From Actinomycetes bacterium (GTDB lineage: Bacteria > Auribacterota > JAJCYG01): 63,400 bases of DNA. The stretch lies in NCBI GenBank assembly GCA_029263055.1, contig JAJCYG010000070.1:1-63400 (forward strand). The letters are read 5' to 3'. Shown piece after piece: positions 41,790 through 51,847 of the stretch. The notes beneath the pieces were generated by a model. The model had not been told where the DNA came from. It was given only the letters and a program-made list of their open reading frames with translations, and made no database searches. Each line of letters begins with the position of its first letter. Within the stretch, counting starts at the first letter, position 1. The position numbers and the translations under genes are program-made.

Positions 41790-43853
41790 ATGGTTGGCAT
41801 TCGATTGTTTCAAGTCGCTCTGTTAACAGCCCTTATTTTTTTAGGGCTCTCTTTCCCGCTTATTTTAAATTTTAAGTCTTCGATTTTTGCTGATCCCCAG
41901 TGGCCTTTTGATACGTTTGGAACCCTTTATGGTATTTGGTGGTTTCAAGCAGCTTGGGAAAATGGAGTATCAGCGACTCAAAATACCTTATTAGCTCATC
42001 CTTTTGGTTTAGATTGGTCTTCGCTTCCTGTGCAACCATTGTTAACCTATCCGTTATTTATTTTTTCATTTTTAGGAGGCGAGATCTTTGCGTTTAATTT
42101 TTATGTGCTCACTAATTTTGTGGCAACAGGTGTGGCCATGTATGGGCTTTGTTATTATTGCACGCGTCATGAACGGGGGAGTTTGCTCGGGGCCTTAATT
42201 TTTACTTTTTCTTCTAATCATTTGCTGCAGTCAATGAGCCATCTCGGTTTTTCAACCACACAATTTATTCCTCTCTTTATTTTATGTTGGATTTACTTTT
42301 GGGAAAAACGGAGTTGGTTGAGTGCGTTCTTATGCGCGCTTTCAGTCTGTTGTCTTTTTTGGAGTAATTACTATTTTCTCTATTTTTGTCTCTTTTTTCC
42401 GCTTTGTTATTTTGGCGTCTCTTTTTTCTATAGAGGTTTGCTGGCATGGAAGGGGGCTTGGACCAAATTACTCGGTATAGGGCTTTTTTGTGGTTTGCTT
42501 CTTTCACCGCAATGGGTTCCGATGGCTAAAATATTACTCCATAAAGATCCCAGTGCAGAGGTACAGGCAAGTGGGTATGCTCGTTCACAAAAAGATGTTA
42601 TTAAGTATGCCGCCCATCCAAGTGATTATCTGTTGCCTTCAGAATATCATCCTGTTCTTTCTAAAGTAACAGAGTGGGTCCAAAAGAATGTTTTAAAGAA
42701 GAAACGTCATTTTTCAGATAAGACTCTTTATCTGGGGATTTTTCCTTTGATTGTTGTATTCCTTCTTATCTTTTTTAGAAAGCGGTTTGAATCGCGTGAT
42801 CGATTTTTGATTACTTTGTTTGCTGTAAGTGGTTTGTTCTTTTTTTGGTTTTCACTTTCTCCTTGGTGGCAGATTTGGGGTTTGTCTGTTCCACGCCCTT
42901 CAGCTTTTCTGCATCCACTCGTACCAATGTTTCGTTATTATTGCCGTGCTGGTTTTTTAGTTTCTCTTTTTGTGGGATTGTTAGTTGCTTATAGTTGGAA
43001 ATACTTTCCCGTTAAATTTGTCAAAGAAAAGACTCGAAATTGGGTTTGTGCGGCAGCTTGTTGCTTGATTTTATTTGAATTCAGCGTGATTCCTCCTGCT
43101 AAAAATATCAATTTAGCGTCAGTTCCAGAGGTTTATACCTGGCTTAAAGATCAGCCTGGTGATTTTGCCATCGTGGAATATCCTTTTGTGCGCAGTATTA
43201 AAGAAAGGCAACAAAAGTATATGTTTTATCAACGTATTCATCAGAAGAAAATGATGAATGGAGGCGATGTTGGTACGCTTTCAGATATGATTCGTAAGAA
43301 AGCACAAGAGATTGATAATCCAGAAATGTGGTCTTTGCTTGCACACTTTGGAACCAAGTATGTGTTGGTCCATAAAGATCAGGAGCGGTTTCAGCAAAAT
43401 GAATCGTTAAAGTTAGTAGGACAAATGGGAGAAACTGAAGTCTTTGAAATTATGGCAAAGCCTCAAGCTGTTCACACTGTTTTTTGGAACTTTGGCCAAT
43501 CTTTAAAATGGAATGATGAAAAGGGATGGCGTTGGATTGGAAGGACTGCCAAGATTTGGTGTTTGAATACAGAAAAAATAGCTCTTCCTGCAAATCTTGA
43601 ATTCAAACTTTATTCGCCACAAGAGAATGAACTTCAAGTGGTGTTAAATGGGGAAGTGGTTCAAACAATTAAATGTGAAAAAGAAAAAACAAAATTGCTT
43701 AAACTCTCTAAACTCAAACTTGTTTCAGGTGAAAATTTGATTGAATTCAAGCCAGCTCGATTGGTTTCCCATTCAGACAAACCTTCTCGAAAGGTCTCTT
43801 TTCGTCTTAATGACCAGGGCCGTGTCTTTAACTTTTATAAAAATGATTTTTAA
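41790..43853 (+). CDS. GT-C-like membrane protein (YfhO-type)
   Basis: A 687-residue multi-pass protein. The first loop has IFADPQWPFDTFGTLYGIWWF; about eleven hydrophobic segments follow to residue 430, then a 250-residue periplasmic domain with DFAIVEYPFVRS and FGTKYVLVHKD. It is the last gene of the five-gene membrane cluster. Likely a polyprenyl-phosphate-dependent transferase or a glycan-handling protein; specific role unknown. Confidence 0.65.
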   Translation: MVGIRLFQVALLTALIFLGLSFPLILNFKSSIFADPQWPFDTFGTLYGIWWFQAAWENGVSATQNTLLAHPFGLDWSSLPVQPLLTYPLFIFSFLGGEIFAFNFYVLTNFVATGVAMYGLCYYCTRHERGSLLGALIFTFSSNHLLQSMSHLGFSTTQFIPLFILCWIYFWEKRSWLSAFLCALSVCCLFWSNYYFLYFCLFFPLCYFGVSFFYRGLLAWKGAWTKLLGIGLFCGLLLSPQWVPMAKILLHKDPSAEVQASGYARSQKDVIKYAAHPSDYLLPSEYHPVLSKVTEWVQKNVLKKKRHFSDKTLYLGIFPLIVVFLLIFFRKRFESRDRFLITLFAVSGLFFFWFSLSPWWQIWGLSVPRPSAFLHPLVPMFRYYCRAGFLVSLFVGLLVAYSWKYFPVKFVKEKTRNWVCAAACCLILFEFSVIPPAKNINLASVPEVYTWLKDQPGDFAIVEYPFVRSIKERQQKYMFYQRIHQKKMMNGGDVGTLSDMIRKKAQEIDNPEMWSLLAHFGTKYVLVHKDQERFQQNESLKLVGQMGETEVFEIMAKPQAVHTVFWNFGQSLKWNDEKGWRWIGRTAKIWCLNTEKIALPANLEFKLYSPQENELQVVLNGEVVQTIKCEKEKTKLLKLSKLKLVSGENLIEFKPARLVSHSDKPSRKVSFRLNDQGRVFNFYKNDF

Positions 43854-43955
43854 TAAATAGTATAAATATTTGTAAATAAGGCTTTTATAAACAATGTAAT
43901 GCCTTGTGCTCTTCATTAATATGTGGTAAATTAATTATATAATAAGGGAAATATC

Positions 43956-44285
43956 ATGGGGAATGAATGGGTCTGTTCTCAGGTTAAGAGAATGAGTATT
44001 GTTCTATTTGTAGTTTTCTTTATAACTGCTTGTGGAACAAGGGATAAGGTTTACTCTGAAGAAAAGGGGCGCTTTATCGTGAAGTTTGAAGAGCGACTAC
44101 CAGAGGCAAAGCAAGAGACTATTTTAGGGGAATTAGGTCTTAAAATAGACCGTCGCCTTGATTTAATTGGGGCGCTTTCATGTGTCAGTAATGGCAAATT
44201 CTCCTATGAAGAGCTGATTCAAGAGGCTCAAGCCCGGCGTGAAATTCGCTATATTGAGCCAGATTTTAAGGTCCAGGTGGAATAA
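43956..44285 (+). CDS. Lipoprotein resembling a free subtilase propeptide (I9/fervidolysin type)
   Basis: A 109-residue protein. A hydrophobic stretch ends in the lipobox FFITAC with C26. The mature part, FIVKFEERLPEAKQ to REIRYIEPDFKV, follows the subtilisin prodomain pattern, and the downstream protease has a similar prodomain ending IEFAEPNFVV. Free copies of such domains act as inhibitors or folding helpers of their protease. The AAGGG ribosome site 7 bases upstream supports the first ATG; a second ATG at 43992 is also possible. Confidence 0.65.
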   Translation: MGNEWVCSQVKRMSIVLFVVFFITACGTRDKVYSEEKGRFIVKFEERLPEAKQETILGELGLKIDRRLDLIGALSCVSNGKFSYEELIQEAQARREIRYIEPDFKVQVE

Positions 44286-44292
44286 AAACTGT

Positions 44293-44320
44293 GGTATTAC
44301 GTCTTTAAGGGCGTAGTATT
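44293..44320 (+). other. 12-bp G-U-rich hairpin between propeptide gene and protease gene
   Basis: 44293-44304 pairs with 44309-44320 around a UUAA loop; five of twelve pairs are G-U, so it is stable only in the plus-strand RNA. No T run follows, so it is not a normal terminator. It may adjust expression or mRNA ends between the two genes. Confidence 0.4.
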
Positions 44321-44338
44321 ATATATAAGAAGCGATAA

Positions 44339-47300
44339 GTGGAGTTTATGAGTCAAATAAAGAAATGGCGCGCGCTTGTAATGCTTGTGAGTGGACTATT
44401 TATATATGGTCTGTCTGCACTTTTCTTTTCATCTGCAATTGCCCAATCTAACGAACCTTCCGCGGCAACAGACAATGTTGCCATTGTTACTTCCGAAGCC
44501 TACCCCGAACCTCATGCTGAAAATGAACTTTTAATTAAATATAACGATCAAGTGAGTGACCAACAAGCTGATGCTGTTGCAGAAAGCCGAGGTGTTGAAT
44601 TACTGCAACGCAACCAAATTGGGAATGTCAAAATTTATCGTTATAAAACCGAGCATGGTCATTCGTTAAAAGCATGTGTGGATGTCTGTTTTTCTTTACC
44701 TGCAATTGAATTTGCAGAGCCTAACTTTGTGGTGAACACAGAAGTCATTCCTAATGATCCTAATTTTGGGTCGTTATGGGGATTGCATAACACGGGTCAA
44801 TCAGGTGGGGTGGCAGATGCGGATATTGATGCGCCTGAAGCATGGGATGTGAATACCAATGCAAGCACGATTATCGTCGGTGTGATTGATACAGGGGTTG
44901 ATTGGGATCACCCTGATTTAGCGGCCAACATGTGGACCAATACAGGAGAAATAGCAGGCAACGGTATTGATGATGATGGCAATGGTTTTGTTGATGATGT
45001 GCATGGTTATGATTTTGTGAACAATGATGGAAACCCTGATGATGACAATTCGCACGGAACTCACTGTGCAGGGACAATTGGAGCGATTGGAAATAATAAC
45101 ATTGGTGTGGTGGGTGTGACGTGGAATGTCAAAATCATGGCGCTCAAGTTTTTAAATGCAAGTGGGAGTGGATTTACTTCTGCTGCGGTGAGTTGTTTGC
45201 AGTATGCGATTAATAATGGGGCGCATATCACAAGTAATAGTTGGGGGGGAGGGGGTTCTTCGCAATCCATGTCTTCAGCCATTGATGCCGCTAACAATGC
45301 AGGCCAACTTTTTATTGCGGCTGCAGGAAACAGTAATACTAATAATGATGTGTCACCACATTATCCTTCAAATTATCCTCAAGGCAATGTGATCAGTGTT
45401 GCTTCTACAGATCGAACTGATGCCCGTTCTTCATTTTCAAGTTATGGTGCCACAACGGTTGATATTGGGGCGCCGGGTTCTTCTATTTTAAGTACAGTTC
45501 CAGGTGGCGGATACGGCACAAAAAGTGGAACATCGATGGCGACACCGCACGTATCAGGTGCCGCAGCATTAGTGTGGGGACAAAACCCAACACTCACCAA
45601 TATTCAAGTTCGAGATCGTCTTTATGCTGGAGTGGATGTGATCCCTGGTTTAACTGGAATTACTGTGACAGGTGGACGATTAAATGTATTTAATTCTTTG
45701 CAAAAAGAGACGGTTCCACCTGGTCCGATTCAAGATTTAGTCACGGTTTCTAGCGGACAAAATTCAATCACGGTTCGTTGGACAGCGACAGGGGATGATG
45801 GTACAACAGGCAATTCCGCGCGTTATGAAATTAGAACAAGCACGCAGTTGATTACAGCCGCTAATTTTTCTCAAGCCACTTTAGCTCCAAATTTGCCCAC
45901 ACCGCAATCGCCTGGTTCGCAAGAAACCTTTGAAGTGACAGGGCTCACTGCAAACACTTCTTATTATGTTGCTGTGCAAGCTTTTGATGAAGCAGGAAAT
46001 GGTTCCGGTGTTTCAAATGTGGTGACTGAGCAGACTAAACCTGCGATCACAATTTTTGAAGATGACATGGAATCAGGTGTGAATGGATGGACCGTTTCAA
46101 ATGGGGCATTGTGGCATCAGTCAACTCGTCGAAACACCTCTCCTTCAAATTCGTGGTACTACGGACAAGAGTCAACAGGGACGTACAATACTGGAGGAAC
46201 TAATTCCGGTTCATTAACTTCGCCAGCAATTGATTTAACCAATGCCGATAGTCCGGTATTTACCTTTAGAACCTTTTTAGTGACTGAGAATAATAGTAAT
46301 TACGATAAAGCAACCGTCTCTATTTCAACCAATGGAGGCACCAGCTTTACTCAAATATGGACCAAGACCACAACTAATAATGTTTTTTCAACTGAGTCGA
46401 TTGATTTGTCTAGTTATGAGGGACAAACTATTTTAATTCGCTTTCATTTTGATACGGTTGATGCGATTCAAAATGATCACGAAGGATGGTATGTCGATGA
46501 TGTGGCGATTAACGGAACAGGGGTTCCTTTGGCTGCACCAACCGGTTTAACGGTTACGGCAGGGGAACAGAGTTTGAATCTTTCATGGGATGCCAACACA
46601 GAATCAACTCTTGGAGGGTATCGAGTTTATCTAGCCACAGTGAGTCAATCGAGTTTGAGTGCCGAGCAACTTGAGGACTCTGAAAATGAGACTGAAGATA
46701 TCACCACGTGGACTGATGAAATTAATATGAGTTCTTCACCGATTGGCCAAAATGGTTGGTTTTTATTTGGCTCCAATAGCTGGAGTTTTTCAAATGGAAT
46801 CGGAACCTTAAATACTCTGAATCAGAGTTCGCTTAGCTCGATCAATAAAGGATGGGGAGGAAACACTTCTGGCTGGACCGTTGAATTTAGAATGAAAGTG
46901 GATCAGAGTGATGCGGCAGATGGCCGTGTTCGCATGTTAATGCCAGATGGGCATTACAGTGGATTGCATTTTTCTTCAACTGAAGTACGTGAAATTTGGA
47001 CAGGGGCAACGCATTCAATGAATACAACCGATAAGTTTCACTTATATCGGGTCACAAAACAAGGCAATCAATTTAAACTTTTTGTGGATAATAATTTAGC
47101 TTTTACCACAACCATTTCTCAAGGAGCTTCTGATTTTAATTTAAGATTTGGCGATGAAGCGGGTCCTGGGGCTCAAAGCCAATGGGATTTTATTCGTTAT
47201 TACACTCAGGGAGCGGTTGATCCTGATCCGGTGACGATTATTGATGTGGGCAATGTGACAAGTCACACCATTAATGGTTTGGAAAATGGAACGCAATATT

Positions 47301-50300
47301 TTGTTCGTTTGATTGCTTATGACACAAGTGATAATGAAAGCCCTTTTTCAGAAGAAAAAACCGGTGTGCCAGCAGATTCGCAAGCTCCAGCTGCGGTTCA
47401 AGGATTGAGTGCAGTGGATACGCCGCAAGATACTGGAAGAAGTATCTCCGTCAATTGGATCGCTAACAGCGAAACAGATGTTGATCATTACAATGTTTAT
47501 CGTGGCACCACTTCTTTTAATGATGTGATTGTGTTGACTCCATTGGGAACATCTCAAACAAATAGTTATGTGGATAACACTACTCAAGATGGGACTGATT
47601 ATTATTACGCTGTGACTGCAGTTGACCTGGGTAGTAATGAAGATAAATCAGTGAGTAGTGTAGGACCGGTTCAATCACGTGATGATTTGGGGCCAGCCAG
47701 TGTCACAGGTTTTTCAGCTGCAGCAAGTGATGCTTCGGTTAATTTAAGTTGGACTAATCCAACCGATGCTGATTTTGTGGGAACACGCATTGTGCGTAAA
47801 GCAGGGTCTGCTCCAACCAGTCCAACCGATGGAACGGTTGCTTATTCAGGAAGTGCCACCTCGACAACCGATTCCAATTTAACCAATGGCACCCAATATT
47901 TTTATGCTGCTTATTCGTTTGATGGCACGACTAATTATGGAATCGCTGTGACAGCTTCAGCCACGCCAATTGATAATGTCGCTCCTGCAGCGCCAACAGG
48001 ATTAAATGTCACTTCAGCCGGACCAGGGTCCTTGCTTGCGCAGTGGAATGCGAATGCTGAAAATGATATTGGTGGGTACAGGCTTTATCTTTCAACGGTG
48101 ACACAACAAGGTTTAGGCGCTAACGATATTACGACTTGGACAGATGAGTTGACGATGGATGACACGCCTTTGAATCAACCCGGTTGGTTTTTATTTGGTT
48201 CTAACAGTTGGAATTTTACAGGTGGGATTGGTCGCCTTGATACAGCAAGTGCCAGTTTATTAACTTCATTTAACCGAGGCTGGGGAGCCAGTATGGGAAC
48301 GGGTTGGACTGTTGAGTTTCGCATGCGAGTCGATCAAAGTGATGGCTTAGATGGTCGTATTCAAGTGGTGATGCCAGATGGCCATTACACAGGATTACGT
48401 TTTACAACGGATACAATTCGAGAAATTTGGACGGGTGCGCAAATCTCATTTAATACTTCAGATGATTACCATTTATATCGCGTGACCAAACAAGGAAATG
48501 TGTTTAAACTTTTTATTGATAACAATCTAGTGATGACCACCAACCCTTCTGTTCCAAGTGCTGATTTTAATTTACGATTTGGAGATGAAGCCGGCCCTGG
48601 TTCTCAATCAAATTGGGATTTCTTCCGTTATTATATTGGAGGAGCAGTGGAGCCTGATCCGATTACCGTTGTGGATGTGGGAAATGTGACCGCCCATACC
48701 TTTACCGGTTTGACCGACGGTGCACCTTATTTTGTGACGGTCTCTGCTTATGATACGAGTGATAACGAAGGCCCTAAGTCATCCGAACAAACAGGCGTGC
48801 CTGCTGATACAGTGGCCCCTGATGCGGTTGCAGGTCTTTCAGCCATTGATACGGTTGGAGATAATGGGGGCTCCGTCTCATTAAATTGGACAGCCAGTGC
48901 AGCAACCGATCTTTCAACCTATCGCATTTATCGCGGCACAGCTACTTTTACAGATGTGACCGGACTGACACCTTTGGCCACATCCAATACAATAAGTTAC
49001 ACCGATACAACTTCAGTTGATGGCACAAATTATTTTTACGCAGTCACTGCAGTTGATTTTGGTGGCAATGAAAACAAAACCGTGACACCTGTCGGCCCTG
49101 TTCAATCACGTGATGATTTGGGTCCAGCGAGTGTGACTAATTTTGTCGCCACACCAGGTGATCTTTCTACGAATTTAAGTTGGATCAATCCTGCTGATGC
49201 TTCTTATGTCGGTACACGCATTGTTAGAAAGACAGGAAGTTTTCCAACCAATGCAACCGATGGAACCGTGGTGTTTGATGCAAATGGAACTTCTGTTACC
49301 GACTCTAATTTAACCAATGGCACCCAATATTTTTATGCCGCTTATTCATTTGATAGCATACCCAACTATGGATTAGCTGTGACAGCCACAGCGACGCCGA
49401 TTGATACGATAGCACCCTCTGCTCCTACAGGATTAGCCGCTGTTGATGCAGGCAATGGTCAAGCCAATGTGAGTTGGAATGCTAACCCAGAGCCAGACAT
49501 AGCAGGTTACAGACTTTCTTACAGTTCTCTTTCTCAGGCGGCTCTTTCAGCAGATGATGTCACGACTTGGACTCAAGAACTTGATTTTAATACATCGCCA
49601 TTAGACAATGGTTGGAATGTTTTTGGTTCGCCAGTCTTCTGGACGTTTAATGGAGGGCTTGGAATATTAGATACTACTGTTGCACCAAACAATGTGCTCA
49701 CTTCATTTAATCGAGGTTGGGTGCCAAACAATGCCACAGGTTGGACCGCTGAAGTTAAAATGAAAGTCGATGTGAGTGCTGGAACCGATGGTCGTATTCA
49801 GTTGGTGATGCCATCTGGTTATTACACAGGGTTGCGTTGGACAGCGACAGAAGTTCGAGAAATTTGGACTGGCGCCTCTTATGCTATGGATACAACAGAT
49901 AGCGCTCACGTTTATCGTGTCACGATGCAAGGCAATCAATTTAAACTTTTTGTGGATGGCGCTTTAGTTTTTACCACAAATCCTTCTATTCCTTCTGGCG
50001 GGGATGTTCTCTTCCGTTTTGGGGATGAGGCAGGACCCAATGCCCGCGCACAATTTGACACGGTTCGCTTTTATACAGCAGGGGCTGTAGAACCCGATCC
50101 CGTCACCGTTGTAGATGTGGGCAATGTGACCAGCACCACTGTTTCAGGTTTGACTCCAGGTCAAAATACTTTTTTCCGTTTGCTTGCTTATGATACGAGC
50201 GCAAACGAAAGTCCAAATTCTTCTGAAACTTCAGCAGGCATTACAGAAGTGGAAGAAGAGAGCACGTTGCCTGCTGTGGATGATTTGCGGGCCACTAATA

Positions 50301-51736
50301 TGACCGCAACTTCAATCAATGTGGTTTGGTCTGCTCCTGAAGGGGCTGCTTCTTATGATGTGCGTTATTCAACCAGTTCCATTACTGAAACTAGTTTTGA
50401 TTCACTTTCTTCATTAACCGTTGCTTCAAAAGAGGGCGTTGAACAGACTGCTTTGATTACAGGACTTGATTCTGATAAGACTTATTTTGTTTGTTTGAAA
50501 TACAGTACTGCTGAAGGTGGACTTTCAAGACTTTCAAATGTGGTTCAAGCTGCAACTAACTTAAGTGAGCCCTTAGTTGATAGTGATGGAGACGGGCTGT
50601 CTGATCAAGAAGAATCAATCTTAGGAACCGATCCAAACAATAAAGACAGTGATGGAGATGGGGTTTCAGATGGGGATGAAGTGAAAAAAGGATTTGATCC
50701 AGGCGATCCAAATAGTTTGCCTGAACTCAAAAACAATATTTTGTTTCTTCAACAACCAAAAGGAGCTGTCCCAACAAGTTTGGATGGACTCTTACAAAAT
50801 TTATATCAATTCGAGGGCTCGACTCTGTTTCAACCCGGTGCTAATTTGTTTCAAATGCCAGTGGATGGTTCAGCAGAGCCTGTGGCCTTAACTTCATTTG
50901 AAAATGCTATGGTTCGAGATCTCACAGTTAGTAGTGATAATGCCACTCTTTATTTCTCAATGAAAGCAGATGGGGCTCAAACCTGGCAGATCTATTCAAT
51001 GAGCTCAGATGGAACAGGGCTCTCAAAAGTGAGCTCAGACGCAAGCTTTAATGATGTGGAGCCTTCCTTCTTAGATGAGGATCGTATCGTCTTTACAAGT
51101 GACAGGGGCTCCTTAGCTGAAGCAACAGGGATTCAGGTGAACCTTTTTATTATGAATGAAGATGGGAGTGGGGTTGAAGGGCTCACATCTGCTTCAAACC
51201 ATCAAGACTTTGCCCCACTCGCCACTTCTTCAGGTAATGTCTATTTCTCACGTTTAAAACAAGCAGAGCCGGTTGCAGAAGGGGAAGAAGCTCCTGCTTC
51301 AGACTTGATTCAAGGGGCCTTGTATCAGGTTCATCCTGACACCAAAGCTGAATCCGAAGTCTATAGCTATGTGATTGCTGAAAACAGTGATCAAGCTTAT
51401 TTAGGTGTGGTTTATGTCCCTTCAGATGAGTTGGTTCAATACTATGGAATTGTTTATGCCAATAAAAAATTAAATTTAATGGGATTGCCGTTTGAATTGA
51501 GTTCATTAGAAGCGCCGTTGGCATTAAGTGGTTCGTTTACAGCACTTCCAGCTTATATTGATGAAAGTCATTTAGTGGTGCCTCAAGCCAGTTTAAACGG
51601 GGATCTCTCTCAACCCACAGTTGCCGCTGATTTTGACCTCTTTATTTTGAACCCAACTTCAAATGAAATGACCCCATTATATTCCAATCCAGATACATGG
51701 GAATGGATGCCTGCTCGTCTACAAATGGTAGAATAA
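44339..51736 (+). CDS. Giant secreted subtilase with fibronectin repeats and beta-propeller tail
   Basis: A 2465-residue S8 serine protease. Order: signal peptide (to about 38), prodomain (57-135), catalytic domain with D184 (VIDTGVDWDHPDL), H239 (SHGTHCAG) and S399 (GTSMATPHVSGAAAL), Fn3 (462-570), a jelly-roll/MAM-like domain (571-730), then a threefold array of Fn3 domains. Within the first Fn3 of each repeat a 171-175-residue LamG-like domain is inserted. Next are a final Fn3 (about 1979-2075), calcium repeats of TSP3 type (DSDGDGLSDQEE, DSDGDGVSDGDE, 2080-2126) and a TolB-like propeller to the end. Probably cell-surface or secreted. GTG is used; an ATG 9 bases later is possible but only 3 bases from its GGAG. 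Confidence 0.9.
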   Translation: MEFMSQIKKWRALVMLVSGLFIYGLSALFFSSAIAQSNEPSAATDNVAIVTSEAYPEPHAENELLIKYNDQVSDQQADAVAESRGVELLQRNQIGNVKIYRYKTEHGHSLKACVDVCFSLPAIEFAEPNFVVNTEVIPNDPNFGSLWGLHNTGQSGGVADADIDAPEAWDVNTNASTIIVGVIDTGVDWDHPDLAANMWTNTGEIAGNGIDDDGNGFVDDVHGYDFVNNDGNPDDDNSHGTHCAGTIGAIGNNNIGVVGVTWNVKIMALKFLNASGSGFTSAAVSCLQYAINNGAHITSNSWGGGGSSQSMSSAIDAANNAGQLFIAAAGNSNTNNDVSPHYPSNYPQGNVISVASTDRTDARSSFSSYGATTVDIGAPGSSILSTVPGGGYGTKSGTSMATPHVSGAAALVWGQNPTLTNIQVRDRLYAGVDVIPGLTGITVTGGRLNVFNSLQKETVPPGPIQDLVTVSSGQNSITVRWTATGDDGTTGNSARYEIRTSTQLITAANFSQATLAPNLPTPQSPGSQETFEVTGLTANTSYYVAVQAFDEAGNGSGVSNVVTEQTKPAITIFEDDMESGVNGWTVSNGALWHQSTRRNTSPSNSWYYGQESTGTYNTGGTNSGSLTSPAIDLTNADSPVFTFRTFLVTENNSNYDKATVSISTNGGTSFTQIWTKTTTNNVFSTESIDLSSYEGQTILIRFHFDTVDAIQNDHEGWYVDDVAINGTGVPLAAPTGLTVTAGEQSLNLSWDANTESTLGGYRVYLATVSQSSLSAEQLEDSENETEDITTWTDEINMSSSPIGQNGWFLFGSNSWSFSNGIGTLNTLNQSSLSSINKGWGGNTSGWTVEFRMKVDQSDAADGRVRMLMPDGHYSGLHFSSTEVREIWTGATHSMNTTDKFHLYRVTKQGNQFKLFVDNNLAFTTTISQGASDFNLRFGDEAGPGAQSQWDFIRYYTQGAVDPDPVTIIDVGNVTSHTINGLENGTQYFVRLIAYDTSDNESPFSEEKTGVPADSQAPAAVQGLSAVDTPQDTGRSISVNWIANSETDVDHYNVYRGTTSFNDVIVLTPLGTSQTNSYVDNTTQDGTDYYYAVTAVDLGSNEDKSVSSVGPVQSRDDLGPASVTGFSAAASDASVNLSWTNPTDADFVGTRIVRKAGSAPTSPTDGTVAYSGSATSTTDSNLTNGTQYFYAAYSFDGTTNYGIAVTASATPIDNVAPAAPTGLNVTSAGPGSLLAQWNANAENDIGGYRLYLSTVTQQGLGANDITTWTDELTMDDTPLNQPGWFLFGSNSWNFTGGIGRLDTASASLLTSFNRGWGASMGTGWTVEFRMRVDQSDGLDGRIQVVMPDGHYTGLRFTTDTIREIWTGAQISFNTSDDYHLYRVTKQGNVFKLFIDNNLVMTTNPSVPSADFNLRFGDEAGPGSQSNWDFFRYYIGGAVEPDPITVVDVGNVTAHTFTGLTDGAPYFVTVSAYDTSDNEGPKSSEQTGVPADTVAPDAVAGLSAIDTVGDNGGSVSLNWTASAATDLSTYRIYRGTATFTDVTGLTPLATSNTISYTDTTSVDGTNYFYAVTAVDFGGNENKTVTPVGPVQSRDDLGPASVTNFVATPGDLSTNLSWINPADASYVGTRIVRKTGSFPTNATDGTVVFDANGTSVTDSNLTNGTQYFYAAYSFDSIPNYGLAVTATATPIDTIAPSAPTGLAAVDAGNGQANVSWNANPEPDIAGYRLSYSSLSQAALSADDVTTWTQELDFNTSPLDNGWNVFGSPVFWTFNGGLGILDTTVAPNNVLTSFNRGWVPNNATGWTAEVKMKVDVSAGTDGRIQLVMPSGYYTGLRWTATEVREIWTGASYAMDTTDSAHVYRVTMQGNQFKLFVDGALVFTTNPSIPSGGDVLFRFGDEAGPNARAQFDTVRFYTAGAVEPDPVTVVDVGNVTSTTVSGLTPGQNTFFRLLAYDTSANESPNSSETSAGITEVEEESTLPAVDDLRATNMTATSINVVWSAPEGAASYDVRYSTSSITETSFDSLSSLTVASKEGVEQTALITGLDSDKTYFVCLKYSTAEGGLSRLSNVVQAATNLSEPLVDSDGDGLSDQEESILGTDPNNKDSDGDGVSDGDEVKKGFDPGDPNSLPELKNNILFLQQPKGAVPTSLDGLLQNLYQFEGSTLFQPGANLFQMPVDGSAEPVALTSFENAMVRDLTVSSDNATLYFSMKADGAQTWQIYSMSSDGTGLSKVSSDASFNDVEPSFLDEDRIVFTSDRGSLAEATGIQVNLFIMNEDGSGVEGLTSASNHQDFAPLATSSGNVYFSRLKQAEPVAEGEEAPASDLIQGALYQVHPDTKAESEVYSYVIAENSDQAYLGVVYVPSDELVQYYGIVYANKKLNLMGLPFELSSLEAPLALSGSFTALPAYIDESHLVVPQASLNGDLSQPTVAADFDLFILNPTSNEMTPLYSNPDTWEWMPARLQMVE
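46535..47989 (+). repeat. Protease repeat unit 1 (485 residues)
   Basis: Residues 733-1217: Fn3 split by a LamG-like insert (787-957), then two complete Fn3 domains, the second opening LGPASVTGFSAA. The insert contains SNSWSF, WTVEFRMKVDQSD and LRFGDEAGPGAQSQWDF. Confidence 0.8.
47990..49420 (+). repeat. Protease repeat unit 2 (477 residues)
   Basis: Residues 1218-1694, same order as unit 1, with the insert at 1263-1434 (WTVEFRMRVDQSD, LRFGDEAGPGSQSNWDF) and the paired Fn3 domains ending PVQSRDD and ATPID. Confidence 0.8.
49421..50240 (+). repeat. Protease repeat unit 3, incomplete
   Basis: From residue 1695: the split Fn3 with its insert at 1740-1914 (WTAEVKMKVDVSA, FRFGDEAGPNARAQFD), without the two following Fn3 domains. 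A different Fn3 domain comes next. Confidence 0.78.
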
Positions 51737-51847
51737 TTTCTAATAAAAAAAGTTTTGTTTTTTAAAAAAGATGTGGTTAGAATGTTTCTCAATTAAAGCG
51801 TCTTACCTGTTTTCAATGCACACAATTTACTACCTGGGATAAACCTT

